Origin: Nitrospirota bacterium
GTDB lineage: Bacteria > Nitrospirota > UBA9217
Assembly: GCA_029858565.1 (NCBI GenBank)
Contig: JAOUEV010000003.1
Span: forward strand, 62,001-126,000
Direction of reading: 5' to 3'
Length of the DNA stretch: 64,000 bases
Shown here: piece after piece, positions 18,193-27,042 of the stretch
Layout of the letters: the number at the start of each line of letters is the position of its first letter
Position numbering within the stretch: the stretch's first letter is position 1
Program-made: the position numbers and the translations under genes
The notes under the pieces: generated by a model
Told to the model about the DNA's origin: nothing
Databases searched by the model: none
What the model saw: only the letters and a program-made list of their open reading frames with translations

Positions 18193-18224
18193 GTGTGGAG
18201 TGCGGAGTGCGAAGTGCGGAGTAA
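18193..18224. repeat. Period-7 word repeat (family I, GGAGTGC)
   Basis: GTGTGGAGTGCGGAGTGCG continues as AAGTGCGGAGT, the word GGAGTGC repeated with a 7-base period in the gap between cdsA and dxr. A second copy of this family lies inside the MurU-AmgK coding region at 41058-41125. Confidence 0.7.
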
Positions 18225-18230
18225 AAAGAC

Positions 18231-19388
18231 GTGAAGCGGATATCCATCCTCGGTTCCACCGGGTCCATCGGAACGTCGACGCTCGCGGTCGCGGAGCAGT
18301 TCCCTGACCGGTTCAAGGTCGTTGCCATTGCCGGCGGGAACAACAGCGAACTGCTCGAAGCGCAGATCAGGAAATTCCGGCCTTCCCTGGCGGCGATCGT
18401 GAGCGAACGGTCCGCTGCTGATCTCCGTGAACGGTGCAAAGACCTGCCGGTGCGCATCCTCTCGGGCGTCGAGGGCATGATCGCGGTCGCGGCAGCCGAC
18501 GAGGCGGACATCACGGTCTCGGCCATCGTGGGGACCGCGGGGCTTGTGCCGACCATGGCCGCGGTCCAGGCGGGCAAGGATATCGCGCTGGCGAACAAGG
18601 AAGTGCTGGTCACGGCGGGCGAACTGGTCATGGAAGAATGCCGGACCCGCAACGTCCGCCTGTTCCCCGTGGACAGCGAGCACAGCGCCATATTCCAGAG
18701 CCTCCAGGCCGGTGAGCGGAAGGACGTGAAACGCCTGGTCCTCACGGCCTCGGGAGGCCCGTTCCGGAACCACTCTGCCGCGGACCTGGCAAAGGTGACG
18801 CTTCAGCAGGCCCTGAAGCACCCGAACTGGAACATGGGCAAGAAGATCACGATCGATTCCGCCACGCTCATGAACAAGGGGCTCGAGGTCATTGAGGCGC
18901 ACTGGCTCTTTGGCGTGCGGCCCGAACAGATCAGCGTGCTGGTCCACGCACAGAGCATCATCCATTCGCTCGTGGAGTTCCAGGACGGCTCCGTGATCGC
19001 CCAGCTCGGCATGCCTGACATGAAGGGGCCCATTGCCTATGCGCTTTCGTGGCCCCACCGGCTTCCCGACGTTTCACCGGGCCTCGATCTGGCGTCGATA
19101 GCGACGCTCACCTTCAAGGAGCCGGACCTCGAACTCTTCCCGTGCCTGGGATACGCATACGACGCCATCCGCACCGGCGGAAGCATGCCCGCGGTCCTGT
19201 CGGCGGCGAACGAGGTGGCGGTCAAGTATTTTCTGGAAGAGAAGATCGGGTACCATGACATCGCGAGGACGATCAAAGCGACCATGGACGCCCACCGCCC
19301 CGTGCAGTTCAAGACCGTGGAGGACGCGCTGAAAGCGGACCTCTGGGCACGGGGAGAAGCGGAGAAAATCATAGCAAGCAAGGATTAA
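18231..19388 (+). CDS. dxr: 1-deoxy-D-xylulose 5-phosphate reductoisomerase
   Basis: The 385-residue enzyme carries out the second step of the MEP isoprenoid pathway, converting DXP to MEP with NADPH. The NADPH-binding GSTGSIGTSTLAV is at the N-terminus. The substrate and metal region NKEVLVTAGELV and PVDSEHSAIFQSLQ holds the metal-binding Asp and Glu, and the flexible loop LTASGGPFR follows. The start is GTG at 18231 after AAAAAGAC. Together with ispG downstream and uppS upstream it makes the lipid carrier precursors locally. Confidence 0.97.
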   Translation: MKRISILGSTGSIGTSTLAVAEQFPDRFKVVAIAGGNNSELLEAQIRKFRPSLAAIVSERSAADLRERCKDLPVRILSGVEGMIAVAAADEADITVSAIVGTAGLVPTMAAVQAGKDIALANKEVLVTAGELVMEECRTRNVRLFPVDSEHSAIFQSLQAGERKDVKRLVLTASGGPFRNHSAADLAKVTLQQALKHPNWNMGKKITIDSATLMNKGLEVIEAHWLFGVRPEQISVLVHAQSIIHSLVEFQDGSVIAQLGMPDMKGPIAYALSWPHRLPDVSPGLDLASIATLTFKEPDLELFPCLGYAYDAIRTGGSMPAVLSAANEVAVKYFLEEKIGYHDIARTIKATMDAHRPVQFKTVEDALKADLWARGEAEKIIASKD

Positions 19389-19459
19389 AGGAGTAAAGGA
19401 TTAATAGGATTAAGGTGATGTACCGGTAATCCTCGTAATCCTCTAATCCTGTAATCCTG
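19384..19459. repeat. Inverted word repeat (family G)
   Basis: AAGGATTAAAGGAGTAAAGG and AATAGGATTAAGG on the left face TAATCCTCGTAATCCTC and TAATCCTGTAATCCTGG on the right. Both arms are runs of GGATTA words in opposite orientation around GTGATGTACCG. The copy begins in the last codon of dxr and ends 16 bases before rseP. Confidence 0.75.
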
Positions 19460-19475
19460 GTTTTCTGGAGGTTTC

Positions 19476-20759
19476 ATGACTTTAGTCTATTTTCTTATTG
19501 TGATCGGCATTCTCGTGTTCGTGCATGAGCTGGGACACTTCATCACCGCCAAGCGCGCAGGCGTGCGGGTGGAGAAGTTCTCGCTCGGCATGGGGCCGAA
19601 GCTTTTCGGATACAAGAAGGGCGACACGGAGTATGTGCTGTCCGCGCTGCCGCTGGGCGGGTACGTGAAGATGGCTGGCGAGAATCCCGATGAAGAACCG
19701 ACCGGCGCGCCTGACGAGTTCCACTCCAAGACCGTATGGCAGCGCGCCAAGATCGCCGCGGCGGGGTCGCTCACGAACATCGTGCTCGCGTTCGTCCTGA
19801 TGCCGCTGGTTTATATGGTCGGCACCTATGCCGAGGGACCTGCCAAGGTCGGATTCGTGGAAAAGGGTTCACCTGCCGCCAAGGCGGGATTCCTGGCCGG
19901 CGACGTGATCACCGAGATCAACAACCGGACCATTTCCGACTGGACCAAGGCGTTATCCCTCATAGCCGTGAATCCCGACACCGATGTGACCGTAACACTT
20001 GAGCGGGGGAGCGAGAAGAAGGTGCTGACGCTCAGACCGGAAGCGGCAACAGAGCTCAGGATCGGCACCGCGGGTCTCATGCCGGACATGCCGGCCGAGA
20101 TCGGCAGGCTGCGGTCAGGTTTGCCCGCTGAAAAGTCCGGCTTGAAGGTGAATGACAAGATCCTGGCTGTCGACAATGTCACGATCTACCACTGGAACCA
20201 GTTCTCCCTTGCGGTAAAGGAGAGCGGGGGCAAGGCGCTGAACCTCAGGATCGAGCGTGCGGGGAAACGGCAGGATATGACCATTATCCCGGTCATGGAT
20301 AGCGGAAGATACGTGATCGGTGTGGAGCCCTATATCCGCTATGTGTTCAAGAAGTTTGGCTTCTTCGAATCCATCCGGCTCGGATTCACCAAGACGCTCG
20401 AGACCGCGGACCTGACGTTCATCACCCTCAAGAAGCTCCTGTCCTTTGGACTTTCGATCAAGACCCTGGGCGGTCCGGTGATGATAGCCCAGATGTCCGG
20501 AGCTGCCGCAGCGGCCGGTCTTTCGGCCTTTATCGCCCTCATGGCGACCATCAGCCTGTCGCTCGGCATGCTGAACCTGCTTCCGATCCCGGTGCTGGAC
20601 GGCGGCATGCTGCTGTTCCTGGCCATCGAGGCCGTGCGCAAGAAGCCCATGAGCCAACGGGTCATGGAAGTGAGCCAGGGGATCGGCGCCGCGCTCCTGA
20701 TCACGCTGATCGCGGTGGTATCGTACAATGATGTGATGCGGTTGTTCTTCAATAAATAG
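19476..20759 (+). CDS. rseP: Site-2 protease RseP (RIP metalloprotease)
   Basis: This 427-residue intramembrane zinc protease cleaves anti-sigma factors and remnant signal peptides. The HEXXH motif is HELGH at about residues 18-22 in the first membrane helix. The region around KMAGENPDEEP leads into two PDZ domains (about 110-280), and the second metal ligand lies in LLPIPVLDGG in the third transmembrane segment. A final hydrophobic helix ends the protein. TGGAGG precedes the ATG at good spacing. In this genome it follows dxr and precedes ispG by six bases, a common order. Confidence 0.97.
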   Translation: MTLVYFLIVIGILVFVHELGHFITAKRAGVRVEKFSLGMGPKLFGYKKGDTEYVLSALPLGGYVKMAGENPDEEPTGAPDEFHSKTVWQRAKIAAAGSLTNIVLAFVLMPLVYMVGTYAEGPAKVGFVEKGSPAAKAGFLAGDVITEINNRTISDWTKALSLIAVNPDTDVTVTLERGSEKKVLTLRPEAATELRIGTAGLMPDMPAEIGRLRSGLPAEKSGLKVNDKILAVDNVTIYHWNQFSLAVKESGGKALNLRIERAGKRQDMTIIPVMDSGRYVIGVEPYIRYVFKKFGFFESIRLGFTKTLETADLTFITLKKLLSFGLSIKTLGGPVMIAQMSGAAAAAGLSAFIALMATISLSLGMLNLLPIPVLDGGMLLFLAIEAVRKKPMSQRVMEVSQGIGAALLITLIAVVSYNDVMRLFFNK

Positions 20760-20765
20760 AGGCAG

Positions 20766-21854
20766 ATGAATCCCATTCCCCGAAAAAAAACCCGTCAGAT
20801 CAGCGTAGGCCCGGTGAAGATCGGCTGGGGCGCGCCGGTGGTCGTGCAGTCCATGTGCAACACCGACACGCGCGATGCCGCTGCCACGATCGGTCAGATC
20901 AACCGGCTGCAGGCGGTCGGGTGCGAGCTTGTGCGGCTTGCGGTCCCTGATGAGGATGCTGCACGGACGCTCGGAAGGATCAAGCAGGGTACGACCATGC
21001 CGCTGATCGCGGACATTCACTTCAGCCATACGCTGGCTTTGGAAGCGATCAAGCAGGGCGTGGACGGGCTCAGGATCAATCCCGGGAACATCGGCGGCAA
21101 GGACAAAGTGAGCGAGGTCGTTGCAGCATGCAGGGACCGGAACATCCCGATCCGGATCGGCGTGAACGCGGGCTCGCTGGAAAAACATCTGCTCGAAAAA
21201 TACGGCCATCCCACGCCCGAGGCAATTGTTGAGAGCGCCTTCGGCCATATCCGCATCCTTGAAGAGCTTGATTATCAGAACATCAAGGTCTCGCTCAAGG
21301 CATCGGACGTGCTGACCACGGTTGAATCCTACCGGTTGTTCTCGAAACGATCCGATTATTCGGTGCATATCGGCATTTCCGAGGCAGGCACACTTCACTC
21401 GGGAACGATCAAGTCCAGTGTCGGTCTGGGCATTCTCCTGTCCGAAGGCATCGGCGACACCATGCGGGTATCGCTTACGGCCGATCCGGTCGAGGAGGTC
21501 CGCGTTGCTTACGAGATCCTGAAGTCACTCAGGATCCGGCAGCGGGGCGTGAACATCATCTCCTGCCCCACCTGCGGCAGGACGGAGATCGATATTATCG
21601 GCCTGGCCGAGACCGTGGAAAAGCGGCTCAGCCATATCACCGAACCGCTCACCGTGGCGGTAATGGGCTGCGTGGTGAACGGGCCGGGCGAAGCGCGCGA
21701 GGCCGACATCGGCATCGCCGGCGGCAAGGGAACCGGTCTCCTGTTCAAGCATGGGGAGATCGTGAAGAAGTTCGATGAGAAGGAACTGGCGGATGTGCTG
21801 GTGAGGGAAGTGGAAAAGATCGTGAGGGAGAAAGAATCGTCTCGTTGTGATTGA
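20766..21854 (+). CDS. ispG: 4-hydroxy-3-methylbut-2-enyl diphosphate synthase
   Basis: The 362-residue 4Fe-4S enzyme carries out the penultimate MEP-pathway step, reducing MEcPP to HMBPP. The N-terminal TIM-barrel half begins GPVKIGWGAPVVVQSMCNTDT. The cluster-binding C-terminal part has ISCPTCGRTEIDI and VMGCVVNGPGEA, giving the three cysteine ligands. It lacks the central insert of the plant and Bacteroidetes form. The start is six bases after rseP. The electron donor would be ferredoxin or flavodoxin. Confidence 0.97.
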   Translation: MNPIPRKKTRQISVGPVKIGWGAPVVVQSMCNTDTRDAAATIGQINRLQAVGCELVRLAVPDEDAARTLGRIKQGTTMPLIADIHFSHTLALEAIKQGVDGLRINPGNIGGKDKVSEVVAACRDRNIPIRIGVNAGSLEKHLLEKYGHPTPEAIVESAFGHIRILEELDYQNIKVSLKASDVLTTVESYRLFSKRSDYSVHIGISEAGTLHSGTIKSSVGLGILLSEGIGDTMRVSLTADPVEEVRVAYEILKSLRIRQRGVNIISCPTCGRTEIDIIGLAETVEKRLSHITEPLTVAVMGCVVNGPGEAREADIGIAGGKGTGLLFKHGEIVKKFDEKELADVLVREVEKIVREKESSRCD

Positions 21855-21886
21855 CAGGAATCGGGGCAACTCGGATAATAACTGCC

Positions 21887-22177
21887 ATGGGAATCGACGA
21901 ACTTATAAAAGATAAACGAACTGAAATCCTCCGCATCGCCGAGAAGCACGGTGCCTACAATGTCCGTATTTTCGGGTCAGTAGCCCGCGGCGAAGCAGGC
22001 CCTGCCAGCGACATTGACATCCTGGTCGAGGTGGGGCAAAAGCATTCGTCCTTTTTCCCCGGCGGTCTTGTCGCTGATCTCGAAGAGCTCCTCGGCCGGC
22101 GTGTGGATGTGGTCACCGTGAAGGGATTGAACAAGTTTCTCCGCGATCGGGTGCTGAGGGAGGCTGTGGCGCTTTGA
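21887..22177 (+). CDS. mntA: MntA-type minimal nucleotidyltransferase (antitoxin)
   Basis: The 96-residue protein has the minimal nucleotidyltransferase motif FGSVARGEAGPASDIDILVEV, a GSX10DXD pattern in which the metal-binding Asp residues are both present. MntA proteins adenylylate the partner HEPN RNase HepT and so neutralise it. The ATG at 21887 is chosen because it begins MGIDELIKDK, close to the family start; an upstream Met is possible. The partner gene directly behind is broken (see next entry), so this is an orphan antitoxin between ispG and proS. Confidence 0.85.
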   Translation: MGIDELIKDKRTEILRIAEKHGAYNVRIFGSVARGEAGPASDIDILVEVGQKHSSFFPGGLVADLEELLGRRVDVVTVKGLNKFLRDRVLREAVAL

Positions 22178-22378
22178 AGGACGATCGTATCTACCTTTAA
22201 ACTCAAACACCCTGAAATCGATTGGAGAAACATCTCGGGATTTCGCAACGTAGTAGTTCACGACTATCTCGGCATAGACGTTGAGCAAGTCTGGGATATT
22301 GTCGAACGTGATTTGCCGAAGCTGAATGCCGCGGTTAACGCAATGATCAGCGAATTAGGCGATCCTGCCACGAAGTAA
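22174..22378 (+). pseudogene. hepT: hepT remnant with an internal deletion
   Basis: The first codons, TTG at 22174 then KDDRIYL, match the start of a HEPN-domain RNase (HepT), and they hit a stop at 22198-22200. The C-terminal part resumes in another frame from about 22202 as KHPEIDWRNISGFRNV then VVHDYLGIDVEQVWDIVERD and ends at TAA 22376-22378. That piece holds the HEPN catalytic pattern RNVVVHDY. About 40-60 central residues are missing, so the toxin cannot fold as usual. The TTG overlaps the mntA stop, as in intact pairs. Confidence 0.8.
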
Positions 22379-22420
22379 AGCCATTCATTGATAATGAAAT
22401 AAGCTGGAAGTGGAGGTTGT

Positions 22421-24115
<1,695 letters not shown>

Positions 24116-24122
24116 GGACGTG

Positions 24123-24162
24123 ACACGTGATGCGTATGACGTGGAGCGTAAGGGGTACGGGG
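24123..24162. repeat. Period-7 word repeat (family F)
   Basis: ACGTGATGCGTATGACGTGG then AGCGTAAGGGGTACGGGG is a run of 7-base words (ACGTGAT, GCGTATG, ACGTGGA, GCGTAAG, GGGTACG). It fills the gap between proS and the NifU-like gene. Its last GGGG probably provides the ribosome-binding site for ATG 24165. Confidence 0.6.
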
Positions 24163-24164
24163 AA

Positions 24165-24419
24165 ATGCAGGAGCAGGACCTAGCGAAGATCAGAGCAATC
24201 ATAGAAGAGCGGAACGTCCGTTATGCTCCCAAGGGAGGCAGCGTTACCCTTGCGGGTATCGAGGGCGGGACCGTGAAGATCGCGCCTGCGGGATTCTGCT
24301 GGCGGTGACATGTGACCCGTATAGCCCTGGTCGAGGGCTTGCAGGAAAAGTTGAAAAAGGAGTTTCCCTGGGTTGAACAGGTCATTGTGATCAACCTGGA
24401 TAAGACAAAAAAAGCTTGA
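24165..24419 (+). CDS. NifU-domain protein, predicted selenoprotein (CxxU)
   Basis: An 84-residue frame is obtained when the TGA at 24306-24308 is read as selenocysteine. Before it the sequence reads IRAIIEERNVRYAPKGGSVT and VKIAPAGFCWR. After it comes HVTRIALVEGLQEKLKKEF and WVEQVIVIN. This aligns with the NifU C-terminal domain, where IRP...GGDV..V is followed by G.C.GCP and then the helix ending IPEVKEV. The residue read through is position 48, exactly the second Cys of the CxxC; Cys45 is kept. NifU domains bind Fe-S clusters through those two residues. A hairpin 14 bases downstream fits a SECIS element. A shorter frame stopping at the TGA would end in the middle of the domain. Confidence 0.75.
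24306..24308 (+). other. In-frame TGA, predicted selenocysteine codon
   Basis: The TGA follows TGC TGG CGG, giving the sequence C-W-R-U. The frame stays open for another 36 codons with clear NifU-like residues, ending at a TGA at 24417-24419. A true stop or a recent nonsense mutation cannot be excluded from this one sequence. Confidence 0.7.
24323..24339 (+). promoter_or_regulatory. Predicted bacterial SECIS hairpin
   Basis: AGCCCT at 24323-24328 pairs perfectly with AGGGCT at 24334-24339 around the loop GGTCG. The loop begins 20 bases after the TGA and has G in its first two positions. By my recollection of the bacterial rules (loop 16-37 bases from UGA, a G in the first two loop bases) it qualifies. 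Its GGUC core is like the apical loop of the E. coli fdhF element. Confidence 0.7.
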
Positions 24420-24473
24420 ATTTCAAGGACAAAGTTCCTATAATTAAATTCGTCATCGGAGGGAGCGCAACCC

Positions 24474-24701
24474 ATGGACGAGTCTATCAAGATCTCGCTT
24501 ACGCCCCAGCAGAGCGCGGAGATCAAGAAACAGATCGGATTCGAACTTACCGAGATATACCTCACCAAACGTTCACTGAACAAGCTTCGTGTCTTCCGGC
24601 TGCGCCTGAGCGAGGAACAGCAGGAGCAGATCACCGAGGCTTGGGGTCAAAAGGTGAAAGAATTGACCGTGACCCGCTCAGTCGCCACCCGGATAATGTA
24701 A
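24474..24701 (+). CDS. Small conserved hypothetical protein, 75 residues
   Basis: I do not recognise a named family. The protein is short, mostly helical and charged: it starts MDESIKISLTPQQSAEIKKQ and ends TRSVATRIM, with an EEQQEQITEAWGQ segment. It has a strong ribosome-binding site (GGAGGG) 11 bases before the ATG. It lies 54 bases after the NifU-like gene and shares its strand, so it could be co-expressed. No cysteine or metal motif is present. Confidence 0.65.
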   Translation: MDESIKISLTPQQSAEIKKQIGFELTEIYLTKRSLNKLRVFRLRLSEEQQEQITEAWGQKVKELTVTRSVATRIM

Positions 24702-24780
24702 TTGAGAGAATGATCGCGCCGCGCAAGGGGCGCGCAGGTTTATTGTTGGTCCAGACCGAATGCGAAGGGAGGTGATTCCT

Positions 24781-24981
24781 GTGAAAAAGGCATTTTCGCT
24801 CCTGCTTTCATTGGTTATTGTTGCTACATTTGTCATGATCGGCTGTGAGAAGAAGCCCGAACCCCCGAAGCCGGCCCCGGCTCCGGCGGTAACGCCTCCT
24901 CCACCGCCCCCGGCTCCGGCACCTGCTCCGGCTCCCGCGCCGAAGCCTGCCCCGGCCCCCGCAAAACCGGCAAAGAAGTAG
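24781..24981 (+). CDS. Proline-rich lipoprotein
   Basis: A GTG start at 24781 follows GGAGGTGA at good spacing. The 66-residue product has a signal peptide with the lipobox VMIGC (lipidated Cys near residue 22). The rest is a low-complexity tail of Pro-Ala-Lys repeats (PAPAPAPAPKPAPAPA). Such tails extend from the membrane to span the periplasm. No enzymatic role can be inferred. A strong terminator follows. Confidence 0.75.
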   Translation: MKKAFSLLLSLVIVATFVMIGCEKKPEPPKPAPAPAVTPPPPPPAPAPAPAPAPKPAPAPAKPAKK

Positions 24982-25015
24982 CGGTCCGCGGGATGTACAG
25001 TATGGCGATCAGCTC

Positions 25016-25039
25016 AAGGCCCCCATATGGGGGCCTTTT
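25016..25039 (+). terminator. Rho-independent terminator after the lipoprotein gene
   Basis: AAGGCCCCC at 25016-25024 pairs with GGGGGCCTT at 25029-25037 around ATAT and is followed by a short T run. The stem is nine perfect pairs. It makes any start of the next gene before about 25040 unlikely. Confidence 0.8.
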
Positions 25040-25163
25040 CTTTCGATGGTGTCGGTGGGAGTCCGACTTGGAAGCAGTGGAAACCGGGATGCCGGAGGGT
25101 GTGATGCTCCGGGACCACGGTGTCCCTTGCTGGCAGTCTCTACGCGAACGTGCGGGAATCCCT

Positions 25164-26960
25164 ATGAACAAACTGACAACGGACATTCTGTGCGATATCC
25201 TGCTCAAAGCCAAGGAGATCACGGCCGAACAGGCGCGGGAGATCAAGCTCAAACAGGACCATCAGCGCATGAAGATCCTGCGCTCCCGGGGCGAATCGGT
25301 CCACCGCGGCAGGGTGCATCTCGAGGAGGAGGTGTCGGCCATCGAGGTCGCGGCATCCTTTGAATTTCCGTCAGCGGCTGCAGCAGGAAGGGTGCTGAAC
25401 GAGGACACGGTGACCGAGATCGTGGCTCGCCACGCGGGCCTGCCCTTTCGCAAGATCGACCCCCTGAAGCTCAATCCGGAGATAATCACCCAGATCCTGT
25501 CCCGGGCGTTCGCCCGAAAGAACACCGCCGTTCCCATCGAGCGGACCGACGACCAGCTCGTTGTTGCCGTCGCCGATCCCTACAACCTCGAAGTGGTCGA
25601 GAACATCGGGCGCATGGGCTACAAGGTGGCGCGTGTCATGTCGCCCAAATCGGACCTGGTCAAGATCATCACCGAGTTCTACGGATTCCGTTCGTCGGTG
25701 AGCGCCGCCGCCAAGGAGATCTCCGGCGAGGTGGACCTGGGAAACCTCGAGCAGTTCGTCAAGATGAAGGCCGTGTCCGAGATCGAGGCCACGGACAAGC
25801 ATATCGTGAACGCCGTGGAGTTCCTGTTCCGGTACGCTTTTGACCAGCGGGCAAGCGACATCCACATCGAGCCAAAACGGGAGACCTCGGAAGTGCGCCT
25901 CCGGATCGACGGAATGCTCCATTCGATCCACAAAGTGCCCCGCCAGATCCACCCGGCGCTCGTTTCCCGCGTCAAAATGCTGTCGCGCATGGATATCGCC
26001 GAGAAGCGCAGGCCCCAGGACGGACGCATCAAGACCGAGTACAAGGGCAGGGAGGTCGAGCTTCGCGTGTCGACCATGCCGGTCGCGTTCGGCGAGAAGG
26101 TCGTGGTCAGGATCTTCGATCCCGATGTGCTGCTCCAGGACCTGGAAGAGCTGGGATTCGCGCCCCGGGAATATGAGCTTTTCCGTTCGTTCATTGCCCG
26201 GCCCCACGGCATCGTGCTGGTGACCGGGCCGACGGGAAGCGGCAAGACCACGACGCTCTACTCGGCGCTCAAGACCATTGCCGTGCCGGAAGTGAACGTG
26301 GTCACCATCGAGGACCCGATCGAAATGGTCCATGACCGGTTCAACCAGGTGGCGGTCCAGCCCCAGATCGGGGTGACCTTCGGCAGCACGCTCAGGACGA
26401 TCCTCCGCCAGGACCCGGACATCATCATGGTGGGCGAGATCCGGGACCTGGAAACCGCAGAGAACGCGGTGCAGGCAGCCCTGACCGGCCACCTGGTGTT
26501 CTCCACGCTGCATACGAACGACGCGGCGAGCGCTGTGACACGGCTCCTGGACCTCGGTCTCCCCGCCTATCTGATAGCATCGACCGTGATCGGGATCATG
26601 GCCCAGCGGCTGGTCCGCAAGGTGTGCAAACATTGCGAGCGGACCTATGAGCTGCTGCCCGAGGAGGCTGAAGCGGTCGGGCTCACGTCGGACTCGCGCA
26701 AGCCGGTGACGGTGAAATACGGCGAAGGATGCGCGCAGTGCCGGGGAACGGGCTACCTGGGCAGAAGCGGCATCTACGAAGTCATGGAAGTGAACGAGAA
26801 AGTACGCCCGCTCATCACCGAGAAGGTGGATGCAGACCGCATTAAAAAGACCGCTGTCGGCGACGGCATGGTTACCCTGCGCGCGGCGGCGGTGCACAAG
26901 ATGATTGAGGGTGAGACCACCTTTGACGAGGTCATCCGGGTAACAGGGGAGAAGATTTGA
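25164..26960 (+). CDS. GspE/PulE/PilB-type secretion ATPase
   Basis: This 598-residue ATPase powers a type II secretion system or type IV pilus. The N-terminal MshEN-like region spans about 1-190. The ATPase core carries Walker A GPTGSGKTTT, Walker B with RQDPDIIMVGEIRD and the His box. A tetracysteine zinc site (CKHCERTY and CAQCRGTGYLG) marks the GspE/PilB group. Extension upstream to 24993 would start before the terminator at 25016, so ATG 25164 (MNKLTTDILCD) is preferred. No pilin, GspD or GspF genes are close, so it is an orphan here. Confidence 0.92.
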   Translation: MNKLTTDILCDILLKAKEITAEQAREIKLKQDHQRMKILRSRGESVHRGRVHLEEEVSAIEVAASFEFPSAAAAGRVLNEDTVTEIVARHAGLPFRKIDPLKLNPEIITQILSRAFARKNTAVPIERTDDQLVVAVADPYNLEVVENIGRMGYKVARVMSPKSDLVKIITEFYGFRSSVSAAAKEISGEVDLGNLEQFVKMKAVSEIEATDKHIVNAVEFLFRYAFDQRASDIHIEPKRETSEVRLRIDGMLHSIHKVPRQIHPALVSRVKMLSRMDIAEKRRPQDGRIKTEYKGREVELRVSTMPVAFGEKVVVRIFDPDVLLQDLEELGFAPREYELFRSFIARPHGIVLVTGPTGSGKTTTLYSALKTIAVPEVNVVTIEDPIEMVHDRFNQVAVQPQIGVTFGSTLRTILRQDPDIIMVGEIRDLETAENAVQAALTGHLVFSTLHTNDAASAVTRLLDLGLPAYLIASTVIGIMAQRLVRKVCKHCERTYELLPEEAEAVGLTSDSRKPVTVKYGEGCAQCRGTGYLGRSGIYEVMEVNEKVRPLITEKVDADRIKKTAVGDGMVTLRAAAVHKMIEGETTFDEVIRVTGEKI

Positions 26961-26966
26961 GAAGCG

Positions 26967-27000
26967 TGAGGCGTAAGTGGTAAGGGGTAAGGGGTAAACA
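26967..27000. repeat. Period-7 word repeat (family F)
   Basis: GTGAGGCGTAAGTGGTAAGG then GGTAAGGGGTAAACAGG is a run of the words GTGAGGC, GTAAGTG, GTAAGGG. It lies between the secretion ATPase and the CNNM-type protein. No inverted partner is seen. Confidence 0.6.
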
Positions 27001-27042
27001 GGATCGACCCCCCGCAGCTCGGCAGGATCGACCGTATAATTT

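Noticed and set aside
16866-19058. A 730-residue reading frame on the minus strand
   Set aside because: It is antisense to uppS, cdsA and dxr, all of which have clear family motifs; the frame is a GC-bias shadow.
24120-24308. A 62-residue protein ending at TGA 24306-24308
   Set aside because: The first 15 codons are a family F repeat, and the stop cuts a NifU domain in half while the frame stays open with matching residues. Reading TGA as selenocysteine explains the sequence better.
25040-25163. A c-di-GMP (GEMM) or other riboswitch before the secretion ATPase
   Set aside because: The leader has GGAAACCGGGATGCCGG-like pieces, but the conserved GEMM core (GCAAACC ... GGGACGCAAAGCC) is not present.
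27035-27040. TATAAT as the promoter of the CNNM-type gene
   Set aside because: It ends two bases before the annotated ATG and has no good -35 box. It could imply a later start, so it is noted but not listed as a promoter.
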